The notes under the pieces: generated by a model
What the model was told of the DNA's origin: nothing
The model's input: only the letters and a program-made list of their open reading frames with translations
The model's database searches: none
Shown: positions 35,601-45,602 of the stretch, piece by piece
Numbering within the stretch: the stretch's first letter is position 1
Layout of the letters: each line of letters opens with the position of its first letter
NCBI GenBank assembly: GCA_965205965.1
Contig: CBDBHT010000008.1
Coordinates: 434,001 to 498,000 of the forward strand
DNA length: 64,000 nt
Reading direction: 5' to 3'
Source of the DNA: Bin55 sp965205965
Lineage (GTDB): Bacteria > Pseudomonadota > Gammaproteobacteria > Pseudomonadales > Azotimanducaceae
Position numbers and translations under genes: made by a program

Positions 35601-36371
35601 GTGATCGCGAAAGAAACGGACATGGACGAACTTGATCTGTTTCGAACCCTCATCGCCTCGTCGCAACGAATAGTCTTCTTTACAGGTGCGGGCATAAGTA
35701 CCGAGTCGGGTATACCGGACTTTCGAAGCCCTGGCACAGGCATATGGAACGAAATCGGCCCTATTGAGTTTTCAGAATTCATCGAGTCGGAAGAAAAAAG
35801 AACTGAGGCATGGCGTCGAAAATTCGACGGAAGTAATCAGCTGGCCACAGCGGAACCGAATAATGGACATAAAGCAATCGCAAAATTTATCAAGTCAGGC
35901 AAAGCAACCGCCGTCATCACACAAAACATTGATAGTCTGCATCAACGATCCGGCGTCTCCGACGATCGAATCGTCGAACTACATGGAAATGCCAAGTATG
36001 CTAGGTGTCTCAACTGTCAGATGCGCTACGAACTCGCTGATCTACAAATTGAGTTTGAGAAACTTGGACGCATATCACCCTGCCAAAGATGTGGAGGGAT
36101 CATTAAAACTGCAACGATTTCTTTTGGCCAAGATATGCCACAAGACGAAATGCGTCGCGCTGAAGAAGTGACCACAGTTTGCGATTTGTTCGTAGTAGTA
36201 GGTTCGTCACTAACGGTCTATCCAGCGGCAGGATTTCCTCAGTTAGCAAAACAGATGGGAGCAAACTTGGTGATCGTGAATCGCGAAGAGACATCGTTAG
36301 ATTCAATTGCCAATTTAGTTATACACAGAGACATTAGTCCTACACTCAGTTTCGTCGCAGGCATCAATTGA
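35601..36371 (+). CDS. cobB: NAD-dependent protein deacylase (sirtuin)
   Basis: A 256-residue Sir2-type enzyme that removes acyl groups from lysines with NAD. The NAD-binding GAGIS is at 29-33 and PDFR at 39-42; TQNID is at 107-111; the catalytic His is His128 in ELHGN; zinc is held by C136-x-x-C139 and C161-x-x-C164. The end has GSSLTVYPAAGFP and LVIVNREE, the second NAD half. The start is GTG at 35601, 8 residues upstream of an alternative Met at 35622; AGGGA lies about 10 bases before GTG. The core fits bacterial class II/III sirtuins. Confidence 0.92.
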   Translation: MIAKETDMDELDLFRTLIASSQRIVFFTGAGISTESGIPDFRSPGTGIWNEIGPIEFSEFIESEEKRTEAWRRKFDGSNQLATAEPNNGHKAIAKFIKSGKATAVITQNIDSLHQRSGVSDDRIVELHGNAKYARCLNCQMRYELADLQIEFEKLGRISPCQRCGGIIKTATISFGQDMPQDEMRRAEEVTTVCDLFVVVGSSLTVYPAAGFPQLAKQMGANLVIVNREETSLDSIANLVIHRDISPTLSFVAGIN

Positions 36372-37702
36372 GTAGATAAATAGCTCAAGACAGAAAATGC
36401 CACAATCGCTCTTCTCGTTTCCATCGAGCGTACTATCACGACAAGAGAATAGAGGCACTGAGACCAGCAGAGAGCGGGTGCATTGTAGATATTAGAGATC
36501 ATTATCTAAAGGGCCAAGGCCGTCTGTAGACTCGATTCGACACGAGTGAACAAAGCGTGGACGAAGACAGTGTCCAAATCGGAATCCCGTAATACTTCCA
36601 CCAAACCAACCCGATGAAGACATACTCTTCCCAATGGAATTATCTCATGCTTTCAAGTATCTCAATGCGCTCCGTCACGTTTCGCCATAATCTCCCCGGA
36701 TGAGAGGTACTGCTAGCAAGACTTTCGTAGAAGTCCATAATATCTCCTTAGCAATGTTCTGATATGCATCCCTTTGAGACCCATCGCTCCGACCAACTGG
36801 CCAAGAGTCAGTAATTTCCAGTGAGGAAATGTCTGGATACTGGTAGTGTGTTCAAAAGATGGGTGAGCATTTCTTTGATGTAACTAAATCTTTTCACTCC
36901 AGTTTGATAACGTGCCCCAATTTATACAGCCCAGAAAATGACAAAAGTTCGCGAAAACCATGGGACGGAAACAGCCGAAAGTCCTATTAAACCAGCAGTT
37001 CACAACTCGCTGGAAATTACTGCTATACGTCACTCTGCCGCATATTGCCGTCCAGCATTCTAGACTCCGAACGAGTATGCTGAAAACGGTACAAATCCCC
37101 CACGGCCGTGTGGTTCCATTGTTTGTTTACGGCTGCTGTGAATTCAGCAACCCTCTTCTGATCATAACAAAACGAACCTTCAAAAGGTTCAACCATCAAT
37201 ATGCCACAATGAACACGACTATCGACTAAAATGCACCGCTCCGCATTTCCCATATCGATATTTGATTTTTGCCAATTTCGATATCGGGTTCAAGACCGAC
37301 AATGGTAATTAACATAATTGCAAAATCGCCATTGACACGCAAAGAGTACTGCAGCTACTAGTTCGTAGGAACGCAAGCCGGCGGCAGGCTTATTTCCTGT
37401 GGGGTTTGTTGGGGTGTATTTGTACCGCGCTGCGTATTTGACCGCGCTGCATTGGCCACACGTAAATACTCAAGTTCGTATGGAACGAGAGCTATATCGA
37501 AATCGGACTCACATCGAACGGTAGATTCCACGTATCGATCATCAAATGGTATAAAGACCTTCATGCCGTTATTGAATAGTAAAAGTCGCAATTTATTGTG
37601 TGGAACAGTGGAACGTTTATGAAAATTTAATGAAAGGACAGGCACCTACTTAACGCGTTAATATCTCATGCAGAATCAGCCACAAAACGTATGAGGATAT
37701 TT
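36372..37702. other. 1.3-kb gene-poor stretch
   Basis: No convincing gene in 1.3 kb. The small plus-strand frame 36960-37229 and minus-strand frame 37358-37645 lack domains and good start signals. No RNA gene recognised. The last dozen bases hold the ribosome-binding site of the next gene. It may be a decayed locus; PdsS/PdsR partners such as a sortase would be expected near here but are not seen. Confidence 0.45.
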
Positions 37703-38401
37703 ATGGTTAAGCGTATCGCGGTAGTTGAAGATGATCCTGATCAACGCGTGAACTACACGGACGCGATCACTAACAAAGGCTATAACGTTACAGCCTACTC
37801 TGATAAATTATCTGCACTCGAAGGTTTCGAACGGGAATTACCAGACTTAGCAATCCTCGACATTATTCTCGGCGATGACGTCGATGGAGGCTTTGACCTT
37901 TGCAGAGAGCTGCTTTCTAAAATTCCTACCATGCCCGTGATATTTCTTACGGAACGGATAGATGAAATCGATAAAATTTCTGGGCTCCGTCTTGGTGCAT
38001 GGGACTACCTTCCCAAACCGATTTCCCTCGACTATCTCGCAGAGCGAATTGCTTCGCTACTCCGAATAAGCGAAGCTAGGAGTAGTGATCATAAAAAAGC
38101 CAGTGTGCGCACAAGTAAGCTCGGTGATTTAGAACTGAACCAAGATGCTTTGCTTGCTTCGTGGAAAGGCCATCGCATAGATTTTTCTGGTACGGAGTAT
38201 CGAATGCTTGCGATGCTCGTTCGACAACCCGGGCACGCAGTTAGTTATGAACGTCTCAAATACGCAACCATGCAAAGCTTAGTTACCAACAACACCATCA
38301 ATACTCATATGCGAAATATCCGTAAGAAGTTTGAGGCCGTAGATAGAGAATTCCAAGCGATAAAAAGCGAGTATGGCTTCGGATATCGATGGTCAGCTTA
38401 G
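37703..38401 (+). CDS. pdsR: Response regulator of the dedicated sortase system
   Basis: A 232-residue OmpR-type regulator: receiver domain (about 1-120, acidic pair VEDDPDQ, phospho-Asp in LAILDIILGDD, Lys in YLPKPISLDYL) followed by a winged-helix DNA-binding domain (ISFSGTEYRML-like IDFSGTEYRML...NTINTHMRNIRKKF...GFGYRW). It matches the PdsR regulator of the proteobacterial dedicated sortase system. ATG 37703 is preferred over 37691 because GAGGA precedes it at the right spacing. It starts 9 bases before the kinase gene and is clearly cotranscribed. No sortase or target gene is adjacent. Confidence 0.8.
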   Translation: MVKRIAVVEDDPDQRVNYTDAITNKGYNVTAYSDKLSALEGFERELPDLAILDIILGDDVDGGFDLCRELLSKIPTMPVIFLTERIDEIDKISGLRLGAWDYLPKPISLDYLAERIASLLRISEARSSDHKKASVRTSKLGDLELNQDALLASWKGHRIDFSGTEYRMLAMLVRQPGHAVSYERLKYATMQSLVTNNTINTHMRNIRKKFEAVDREFQAIKSEYGFGYRWSA

Positions 38402-38410
38402 ATAAGTGAA

Positions 38411-40591
38411 ATGAGATTTCGTACACGAATACGCGGACCTAAGCTGCGGTTCAAGTTGATGTTCCTGAGTACCGCATTGTTTGCCGTTCCTTGGCTTTCG
38501 TACATGCAATTGATCGAAATGGAAAAATTGTTGATCCAAGGGCAACAAAACGCTCAGTTGTTGGTAGCGCGTGCTATTTCTTCGGTACTCAGAAATCGAC
38601 AAGACCTTTTTGAAGACCTTGCCTTACCTATTGAAGAATACAAATCTCTCTATGCTCAACCATTGCACTCTGCAGTTCGTATCGACGGTGATAATTCAGA
38701 TTGGGATTCTGATACGGATATTGTCTTTCATTCGTTTAAACCTGCTTCTGTCAATGAGAACAATCAAGTAGCTGATGGGTCCTTCGATCTTGCGCTCGGT
38801 GAGCGTAACGAATTTCTTTTCGTGTTCGTGAAAATAATAGACGACCGGAGCATATACAGAGACCTTGGATATCTTCGTCTAGACACAGCCGATCACTTAC
38901 GTCTTAGCTATATCGATAATAGCGGAACCCTTGGCCGTATTGCTCTTATCTATTCAAAACCAGGAGTTATCACCGCGTATCAAATGGATGAAGAATGGAA
39001 CTATGCTGAAATTGGTGCACCTGTACACGATCTTCGAGGTTTTGTTGTAAAAACGCAGGATGGATTTGCAATCGAATTCCGCTGTCCACTTTCAATGTTG
39101 GGAAGCAGCCGAAACTTTGGTATTTCATTCGTAGACGTTGATGACGAGCAAACTCGCGAAGTCCGCGAAGTTATTCAAACTCTTCCGTCGCCAGGACGCG
39201 AAAGCTTCAATCTGGTTATCGTTCGAAATAAAGATTTAACCCAAATTATTGAAGGTCTTCGTTCCGCCGATACACGGATACTAGTAGTCGACACCCAACA
39301 AAGAGTCCGTGCGGAAGTCGGTTCCTATAGTACTGAGAATTCAACCTCAGCCCAAAATTCATCGACCTTTGACATTCGTAGAGGTTTTGAATGGCTTAGA
39401 CCAATCCTTCACTATTTGGTTGTTGGAGAAACGTGGAGCGAAATGCCGATCGAAGAATCCGACCGGCTAGCTACGGAAGCTATCAATACTGCATTAAATG
39501 GTGAACCAATAGCCGTTCGGAGACGCGCTGATGAAGGTGGGCAAATCATCATGGCGACCTATCCCATCGATTCCGGCGAAACGGTACTAGGTGCGATTTC
39601 GGTCGAGCGCAACATCGAACAGATCCTCTCTTTCCAACGATCTGCACTGGAACAGATCGCATTTGTTTCTCTTATGTCCTTCTTTGCTCTGATTATTGTG
39701 GTCCTTGCTTTTTCTGTACGGCTAGCCTATCGGATCGGCAAACTGCGTCGACAAACCAGAGCAGCAATTGACGAACACGGCAGACTCACGTCCACGCAAG
39801 TACGTGCTGAAATAAAATCCGGCGATGAAATTGGTGACTTAGCTCGAACTATCGACGAAATGCTTTCTCGATTAGCACAATACAATTCATTCCTTATAAA
39901 GATGCCACGCACACTTAGACACGAAATCAATAATCCTCTGAATGCGCTGAGTACCTCAATCGAGCACCTATGTAATGAGACGGATCCTGATCGACAAAAA
40001 AAATATTTTGAAAGTGCTAGACGCGGCGTAATGCGAATAGGAATGATTGTTCAGAATTTATCTGATGCCGTGAGTCTTGAAGAAGCACTTACCAACGACG
40101 AATTAGAGCAAGTTGATCTTGAAGCATTGATCTCCAACTACGTTTCGAACTGCCAGACTACACACCCCACGACAACCTTCGTCTTTCGGGGCACAAATTC
40201 TCCCGCCTATGCGTACGTGGCTGATTATCGCATTGAACAAATGCTGGACAAGATCATTGATAACGCGTTGGACTTTCACCGGCATGACACCTCAATCAAG
40301 ATTCAATTGGATCAACTCGAAAAATTTCTTCAAATCACGGTCGCAAATCGTGGACCTACGCTAGCTCGCAGCTCAAGGGAGCTATTCGAATCAATGATTA
40401 GTCATCGGGCGAGTGGCGGTCGACTTCACTTTGGGCTGGGATTGCATGTCGTGCGAGTAATCGCCGAATATCACGGAGGGTCCGTTCGGGCATTTAACCT
40501 TGCAGACGGATCTGGGGTTGTGTTTGCCATGCAGATTCCGTTAGCGGTTACCGATATCGAATCTAGTGAAGTGAACGTCGCTGCTTCGTAA
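38411..40591 (+). CDS. pdsS: Sensor histidine kinase of the dedicated sortase system
   Basis: A 726-residue inner-membrane kinase. A first helix lies at about 14-30, then a large periplasmic part starting YAQPLHSAVRIDGDNSDWDSD that resembles a carbohydrate-binding module (CBM9-like) and continues to a second helix near 415-435 (ALEQIAFVSLMSFFALIIVVLAFSVRLAY). A HAMP-like linker (EIGDLARTIDEML) and the phospho-acceptor His in LRHEINNPLNALS follow, then an ATPase domain (MLDKIIDNALDF, GLGLHVVRVIAE). The layout and the DxxDSW-type periplasmic segment fit PdsS (TIGR03785-type). It pairs with pdsR upstream. Confidence 0.82.
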   Translation: MRFRTRIRGPKLRFKLMFLSTALFAVPWLSYMQLIEMEKLLIQGQQNAQLLVARAISSVLRNRQDLFEDLALPIEEYKSLYAQPLHSAVRIDGDNSDWDSDTDIVFHSFKPASVNENNQVADGSFDLALGERNEFLFVFVKIIDDRSIYRDLGYLRLDTADHLRLSYIDNSGTLGRIALIYSKPGVITAYQMDEEWNYAEIGAPVHDLRGFVVKTQDGFAIEFRCPLSMLGSSRNFGISFVDVDDEQTREVREVIQTLPSPGRESFNLVIVRNKDLTQIIEGLRSADTRILVVDTQQRVRAEVGSYSTENSTSAQNSSTFDIRRGFEWLRPILHYLVVGETWSEMPIEESDRLATEAINTALNGEPIAVRRRADEGGQIIMATYPIDSGETVLGAISVERNIEQILSFQRSALEQIAFVSLMSFFALIIVVLAFSVRLAYRIGKLRRQTRAAIDEHGRLTSTQVRAEIKSGDEIGDLARTIDEMLSRLAQYNSFLIKMPRTLRHEINNPLNALSTSIEHLCNETDPDRQKKYFESARRGVMRIGMIVQNLSDAVSLEEALTNDELEQVDLEALISNYVSNCQTTHPTTTFVFRGTNSPAYAYVADYRIEQMLDKIIDNALDFHRHDTSIKIQLDQLEKFLQITVANRGPTLARSSRELFESMISHRASGGRLHFGLGLHVVRVIAEYHGGSVRAFNLADGSGVVFAMQIPLAVTDIESSEVNVAAS

Positions 40592-40623
40592 GTAACTACA
40601 GACGCAGACTAATATTGTCTCAA

Positions 40624-41529
40624 TCAGTTAATTCGATATTCTGATGAAATCGACGGTTCACCATCGCAAGTAACGTCGCCTTTCTTAACCATATACACGA
40701 TCGCCGCAAAAACACTTCTTGCCGCGGCGGGCCATAACCTGCTGTCAACTGACGCATACATTTCCGGGATCATTTCCACGATGACTGTATGTCCGTGCGC
40801 CAGATGTTTTTTGATTTGATGTTCGCGCTCTGTACGATGTGCTATAAACGCTTTCACATGAGTTTTAGGGTCAACAATGGCGGGACCATGCGTTGGCCAA
40901 TAAATCTTGTCGTTTCTACTCAGTAGTAGTTTTAGACTACTCATATATGTTTCCATATCACCATCCGGTGGAGAAATAACGCTCGTAGACCAACCCATTA
41001 CATGGTCACCTGAGAACAAGACGTTTCCAGGTCTCAACTGATAACAAACATGGTTGGATGTATGCCCAGGTGTGTACACGCACTCCATCTGCCAACCATT
41101 TCCCTCAATAATGTCACCATGTTTGACATAAACGTCCGGTCTGAACTCTATGTCGCACCCTTCTTCGACAATGAAGCCATCTTGTTCAAATGCATTTGTC
41201 CTATGTGGACCAAATCCGTAACTCAACACACCGCATCTTTCCCTTAGCAAAGCGCATCCGGGAGAATGATCTATGTGAGTATGGGTAACGAATACGTGCG
41301 TGATCGTTTCACCCCTTGTTGCCCGTTCAATGGCGGAAATATGTGTTTCATCGAAAGGCCCAGGATCAATAACGCCGACTTCTCCATTACCGATGATGTA
41401 GGTTCCCGTACCATATAACGTGAAAACACTAGGATTTCGCGCAATCACTCGTCGTATGTTCGAATCTAGTCGGTCCACGCGACCGTATTCAAATTCAAGG
41501 TCTTTAACGAATGAAATTTTTGCGGTCAT
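40624..41529 (-). CDS. Metallo-beta-lactamase-fold hydrolase
   Basis: A 301-residue cytoplasmic protein. The metal site has HTHIDH (H-x-H-x-D-H, about residues 103-108), YTPGHTSNH, FSGDHVMGW and WPTHGP. This pattern and the N-terminal NPSVFTLYGTGTYIIGNGEVGVIDPGP point to the LACTB2-like or RNase-Z-like MBL branch; the C-terminal HRTEREHQI and winged-helix-like tail fit LACTB2. It may cleave RNA or small thioesters; substrate unknown. It follows the kinase gene after 63 bases on the same strand, perhaps as the third gene of a MORN-kinase-MBL operon. Confidence 0.82.
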   Translation of the reverse strand: MTAKISFVKDLEFEYGRVDRLDSNIRRVIARNPSVFTLYGTGTYIIGNGEVGVIDPGPFDETHISAIERATRGETITHVFVTHTHIDHSPGCALLRERCGVLSYGFGPHRTNAFEQDGFIVEEGCDIEFRPDVYVKHGDIIEGNGWQMECVYTPGHTSNHVCYQLRPGNVLFSGDHVMGWSTSVISPPDGDMETYMSSLKLLLSRNDKIYWPTHGPAIVDPKTHVKAFIAHRTEREHQIKKHLAHGHTVIVEMIPEMYASVDSRLWPAAARSVFAAIVYMVKKGDVTCDGEPSISSEYRIN

Positions 41530-41592
41530 AGCTACCCTTAAGCTACAGCGGATACCTAGATCTACGGTTTTTAACGATATTTGTCGCCATTT

Positions 41593-43848
41593 CTACCGCT
41601 GCTCAGTTGATAACTGGTCTTGAAATGACCATTGTTCACGAAGCTCGCGCCACTCTTGAACATTCGGTTGTACCGTAAGTGCTAAATCCAAGTAAGTTCG
41701 AGCTTCTTCGCGGAAATTGACCGCGTATGCGTCTTTAGCTGCATCGGCTAATCGAGTTGCCGCTTTGGATAAGAGATCCACCGCCGTACCATTCTCGGGA
41801 TCAAAGAGTACTGCTTCCCGCAAACGTGTAACTGCATTATCGTTAATAGGTACGGTGATATATCCTGCTTCAAACAACGTAGCAGCTTCATTTACAAGCA
41901 GTGCGGCTTTTTCTACTGATTTGCGCGTTTCCGCAAAGCGTGTATTCATGGTCGCGGTAGATGCCTGATCTAGGCCGATAGCTGCAGCCCGATCGAGAAC
42001 TAATTCAATTTGCGAAAATTTTCTCCGTTTCAGTAAATCTTCAAATTGAAAAACTATTTGTGAACTGATTTCAGCAAGCCCCTGTGCAGCAATACTGTTC
42101 GCAGGGTCGGTGGCAAGAATTTGATGATACAACTCTGCTGCGTTTGCACCCTCCGGAAAAATTAAATTACCTTCCGCCCGATACACGCCTGCCTGCGTAA
42201 GTTTTGCACTAATTTCGGCTTGTGAAGTTTCGATTTGTTGGATATTGTCTCTTATCTCCTCGAGTGACGAGTGTCCGGGATCCGCTAAAACGGCCCTACC
42301 TAAATAATTCATTGCCGTCGGTACGTCACCGCTTTCAGCAGCCCACGTAGCTCGAGTGGCGAAGTGCTCTGCGAGAACTTTCAGCTGTTGTTGTGCTTCT
42401 TCATTCTTAGGGTATAGCTGAGCCACTTCGCGATAGGCGTGAATCGCCATGGTAGCGACACGATCGTTTTCGAACCCCATTTGTTCTAACTGTAATCGTG
42501 TGTCATGCAGCAAAGTCATCGCACGTCTTCGTTCGTTCAATGAATCGAAAAGATGGAATAGCTCGGTATCTTCCGGATTCAAACTAAGCGACTCATTCAA
42601 TTTAGCTTCAGCTAACGCTAGATCGTTTTCAACGATCGCTATCCGCGCGTCCGATTTCCATTGCGACTCTATCTCGTCAATAGCTAACAATGCTTTACGA
42701 TTATCAGGTTGATACTCCAAAACGCGGTTGTAAGCAGCAACAATCGTAGTCAAACTTTGGCTTGGGTCGGCGCGCAAAAACTCCGCCGCTTGCCACGCCT
42801 CATTGAGTTGCGGATGTTCAGTTAAACCCACTTGGGCAAGCCATTCTTCTATCAGGAGAATATTTGTCCGTAATACGTACACGCCCACTCCGCATACTGC
42901 CATCATCAACATCGAAGCGATCACTACATTGCGGTACCCCTTCGTTCTTGAACTTCGGGGTCGTGGGAGACGGCCAGAAGAGTTGGATCGATTCGTAGTC
43001 ACCTGCAGAATTTCCTCAGATGAAACCAAGTCAGAGCGAATCAAGGTTCGAGGCAGTTCATTCGATACGTTGATCTCGTTGAGTGCTCCCATTAATTCAA
43101 GCCGATTAGAAATACGCTCACTAGGATCATAAGAAAGTAATGACTCAAGCACCGGCCGATAGGGTTCAAAGTGATCGGTTAATTGCGGGACATCATCGTT
43201 TCGGGATCGAGTTCGAGGTGTGTTGCCTTCCTCCGAATACCAAGGATTGTTACCCATGAGTACGCGATAGAAAACTACACCAAGACTGAAGTAATCACTT
43301 CTTCCATCTATTTCCCCTTGAGCTTGCTGCTCTGGACTCATATAGCCCGGGGCCGCAGAAGCCCTCACCAATGAAGAGGTTACACCGATATGGATTGACT
43401 CTACGATATCTGCGAGAACGACGCGATCAGAACTCGCAAACAATATGTTCGATGGTTTTATGTCACCGTGAACGAATCCGTTTTGATGCAAAAAATCTAA
43501 AGCTTCAGATACCTTGTTAAGTACGTTGATCAGTTCAGCAACACTTAATCCTTGAACAACTTTTAAACTAAGCGTGCCGCCTTCCTGCCATTCAGTTGCA
43601 ACGTATACGGTTTCGCGCGAACGTCCATAAGTAATGACTGGAACCAAATTTTCGTGAGGCAGAGTACTGAACCGTTTTGCCTGAGTAAGAATGTAATCGT
43701 CGTATACCGAATCTTCCGATGTGGCTCCATGATAAGTCTTTAATGCCACCCGTCGACCAGAGGCAACGTGAGTCGCTTGCAAAACTGCTGAACGATTACC
43801 TGATTTAAGGCAACTATCTGTACTGAAGCCCGTGATTTCCATGCTCAA
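41593..43848 (-). CDS. Serine/threonine protein kinase with TPR-rich periplasmic region
   Basis: A 751-residue membrane protein. The N-terminal kinase domain (about 15-255) has the VAIK-like ALKTYHG lysine, catalytic loop HGDIKPSNIL, and DIVES in place of DFG (LADIVE), with APGYMSPEQQAQGEIDGRSDYFSLGVVFY. The HGD rather than HRD loop and DIV motif resemble other bacterial kinases that still function. A single helix (IASMLMMAVCGVGVYVL, about 312-328) precedes a long helical region with TPR-like repeats (for example AEFLRADPSQSLTTIVAAYNRVLEYQPDN, LAEAKLNESLSLNPEDTELFHL). It starts 3 bases after the MORN gene, so it is in an operon with it. Confidence 0.85.
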   Translation of the reverse strand: MSMEITGFSTDSCLKSGNRSAVLQATHVASGRRVALKTYHGATSEDSVYDDYILTQAKRFSTLPHENLVPVITYGRSRETVYVATEWQEGGTLSLKVVQGLSVAELINVLNKVSEALDFLHQNGFVHGDIKPSNILFASSDRVVLADIVESIHIGVTSSLVRASAAPGYMSPEQQAQGEIDGRSDYFSLGVVFYRVLMGNNPWYSEEGNTPRTRSRNDDVPQLTDHFEPYRPVLESLLSYDPSERISNRLELMGALNEINVSNELPRTLIRSDLVSSEEILQVTTNRSNSSGRLPRPRSSRTKGYRNVVIASMLMMAVCGVGVYVLRTNILLIEEWLAQVGLTEHPQLNEAWQAAEFLRADPSQSLTTIVAAYNRVLEYQPDNRKALLAIDEIESQWKSDARIAIVENDLALAEAKLNESLSLNPEDTELFHLFDSLNERRRAMTLLHDTRLQLEQMGFENDRVATMAIHAYREVAQLYPKNEEAQQQLKVLAEHFATRATWAAESGDVPTAMNYLGRAVLADPGHSSLEEIRDNIQQIETSQAEISAKLTQAGVYRAEGNLIFPEGANAAELYHQILATDPANSIAAQGLAEISSQIVFQFEDLLKRRKFSQIELVLDRAAAIGLDQASTATMNTRFAETRKSVEKAALLVNEAATLFEAGYITVPINDNAVTRLREAVLFDPENGTAVDLLSKAATRLADAAKDAYAVNFREEARTYLDLALTVQPNVQEWRELREQWSFQDQLSTEQR

Positions 43849-43851
43849 GGA

Positions 43852-44703
43852 TTATTGTGATTCAAGTAATGAAATTGAACCCTCAACATGACGGCCCAAC
43901 ACAAATCGTCCATGGTTGATGTAGGCCAAGCCGTCAACGCGCACTGCTAAACCTGTCCCATGGGCCAATCCATTGATACAACTTTTATTTTTAAACATCC
44001 ATATGCTTCCATCCAGCTCTAGCTTACAACGCTCTACAGGAATAACGGGTATGGTTTCTACGATCTCATCCCTGTACCAACGTTGAAAGATATGTTGGCC
44101 TGCCGAAGTGGTCTCTACGCCGTCTCCATGTTTCTGATCACGAACGAAGAAACCTCGATACTTGCTTCCATCCAGTCGATCAGTCTCGCTGAAGCCTTCG
44201 CGAAACCCATTCACGAAATCACCGGAATAGCTGGACTGCCCTCTACTATCAAGCCGTGTATACGTTCCTTTTCCATGCTTGCGGCCTGCACGAAAATCAC
44301 CGATATATGTCTCTTTCGTATCGCTCGACGTAAGCCTGCCCCGGCCCGAAATCTCGTCGTTTACAAACTGACCATCATAAACGTGGCCATCAGGCCAGCG
44401 AAATACACCTTGCCCAGTTCGACGACCATATACGAACTCACCCTTGTATTCGCGCCCATCAACCCAGGTTAACGTCCCTTGTCCGTGCATCTGGTCATTT
44501 TCGAACTCACCGACATAAATGTCTCCACTAACCCACTCGTATCGTCCATATCCCGTCCTTTTACCGTCAGTGATTTCGATATAGTAACGATCACCGTTTT
44601 CATTAACTACTAGCTGTTCAACGGCGTACGACGAGCAACAGAACCCGACGCTAAAAGTGAATATCGTTAGCCTCGATAGTTTGGAAACGCTTAATAATGT
44701 CAC
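43852..44703 (-). CDS. MORN-repeat protein, exported
   Basis: A 283-residue protein with a signal peptide (hydrophobic about 10-28, ending SYAVE), start GTG. Six or seven MORN repeats of about 23 residues follow, e.g. YVGEFENDQMHGQGTLTW, YKGEFVYGRRTGQGVFRW, YIGDFRAGRKHGKGTYT, YRGFFVRDQKHGDGVE. MORN repeats often bind membranes or proteins. A C-terminal part with two Cys (ERCKLELD...KNKSCINGL) follows. Its 3-base spacing from the kinase gene suggests it is a partner or substrate of the kinase. Confidence 0.85.
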   Translation of the reverse strand: MTLLSVSKLSRLTIFTFSVGFCCSSYAVEQLVVNENGDRYYIEITDGKRTGYGRYEWVSGDIYVGEFENDQMHGQGTLTWVDGREYKGEFVYGRRTGQGVFRWPDGHVYDGQFVNDEISGRGRLTSSDTKETYIGDFRAGRKHGKGTYTRLDSRGQSSYSGDFVNGFREGFSETDRLDGSKYRGFFVRDQKHGDGVETTSAGQHIFQRWYRDEIVETIPVIPVERCKLELDGSIWMFKNKSCINGLAHGTGLAVRVDGLAYINHGRFVLGRHVEGSISLLESQ

Positions 44704-44774
44704 GGTCGCATTCAGTAAATTTTTTCCGTGGTTAAACTATTCCACTGAACTAAAAGCTATTGTGTGTAGTGTAA

Positions 44775-45602
44775 TTGGACTTAGCCATTTTTCTCTCTGC
44801 CTGCTTGATTGCCGGACTCGTCGCTGGATACATTGGTGGACTGTTAGGAGTAGGCGGAGGGACTATTATTGTTCCCGTGTTGATTTTTCTTTTTGAAAGA
44901 TTCGACCTCTTCGCGACTAATCAATTCCCGGAAAATATATCTGTCATTACGGCTATAGGAACGTCGCTAGCAACTATCATCTTCACTAACGGAGCGGCAT
45001 CCATTGTGCAAATACGCAGTAGGATGGTCGAATGGAAAATCGTCCAACTGTGGTCACCATTCCTACTCGGTGGTAGCTTCACAGCCGGTTACGTTGCGCA
45101 CTATTTGCCAAGTGCCGTTTTGAAACTATTTATCGCTGGATTCTTATTTTCCGTTGCATATTTAATGTGGAGCAACTGGAAACCTATCTCTCATCTGCGT
45201 CCACCTGGTAGATTGATATCTGCTGCGATCGCATCAATAACCGGAATAATTGCTAGTCTAGCTGGCATTGGTGGTGGAAATATTGTCGTACCGACCTTGC
45301 TCTTTTTCAATACCCCTATCGCTCGAGCGACCGCTACGTCAAGTGTACTCGGGCTTGTCATAGCATTTTCTGGAGTGTACGGCTACGTTCTATCCGGATT
45401 AAGCCTTCAAATTGAATTCACATTGGGCTATGTATATCTTCCGGCCTTGGCGGCAATCGCATTGACCACGGTTATAGCATCTCCTCTTGGTGTGCTAACT
45501 GCACATCGAATCAGGCCGATGCCTTTGCGTCGGATATTCGGATCATTAATGATCTTTGTTGCTGTCCAAATGACCTATTCCGGATTAAGCGGCATAATAT
45601 GA
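44775..45602 (+). CDS. TauE/SafE-family sulfite or sulfonate exporter
   Basis: A 275-residue inner-membrane protein with eight or so helices. The repeated family motif is GYIGGLLGVGGGTIIVPVL (about 18-36) and its second half GIIASLAGIGGGNIVVPTLLFF (about 157-178), each with GIGGG. The TauE/SafE family exports sulfite or organosulfur anions. The start is TTG at 44775, chosen because it sets the first helix at the N-terminus; it is divergent from the MORN gene with 71 bases between. Its 3' end overlaps the pyk gene by 18 bases in a convergent way. Confidence 0.85.
   Translation: MDLAIFLSACLIAGLVAGYIGGLLGVGGGTIIVPVLIFLFERFDLFATNQFPENISVITAIGTSLATIIFTNGAASIVQIRSRMVEWKIVQLWSPFLLGGSFTAGYVAHYLPSAVLKLFIAGFLFSVAYLMWSNWKPISHLRPPGRLISAAIASITGIIASLAGIGGGNIVVPTLLFFNTPIARATATSSVLGLVIAFSGVYGYVLSGLSLQIEFTLGYVYLPALAAIALTTVIASPLGVLTAHRIRPMPLRRIFGSLMIFVAVQMTYSGLSGII

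Noticed and set aside
36960..37229. 89-codon plus-strand frame before pdsR
   Set aside because: Overlapped on the other strand by another frame, no start signal and no recognisable motif.
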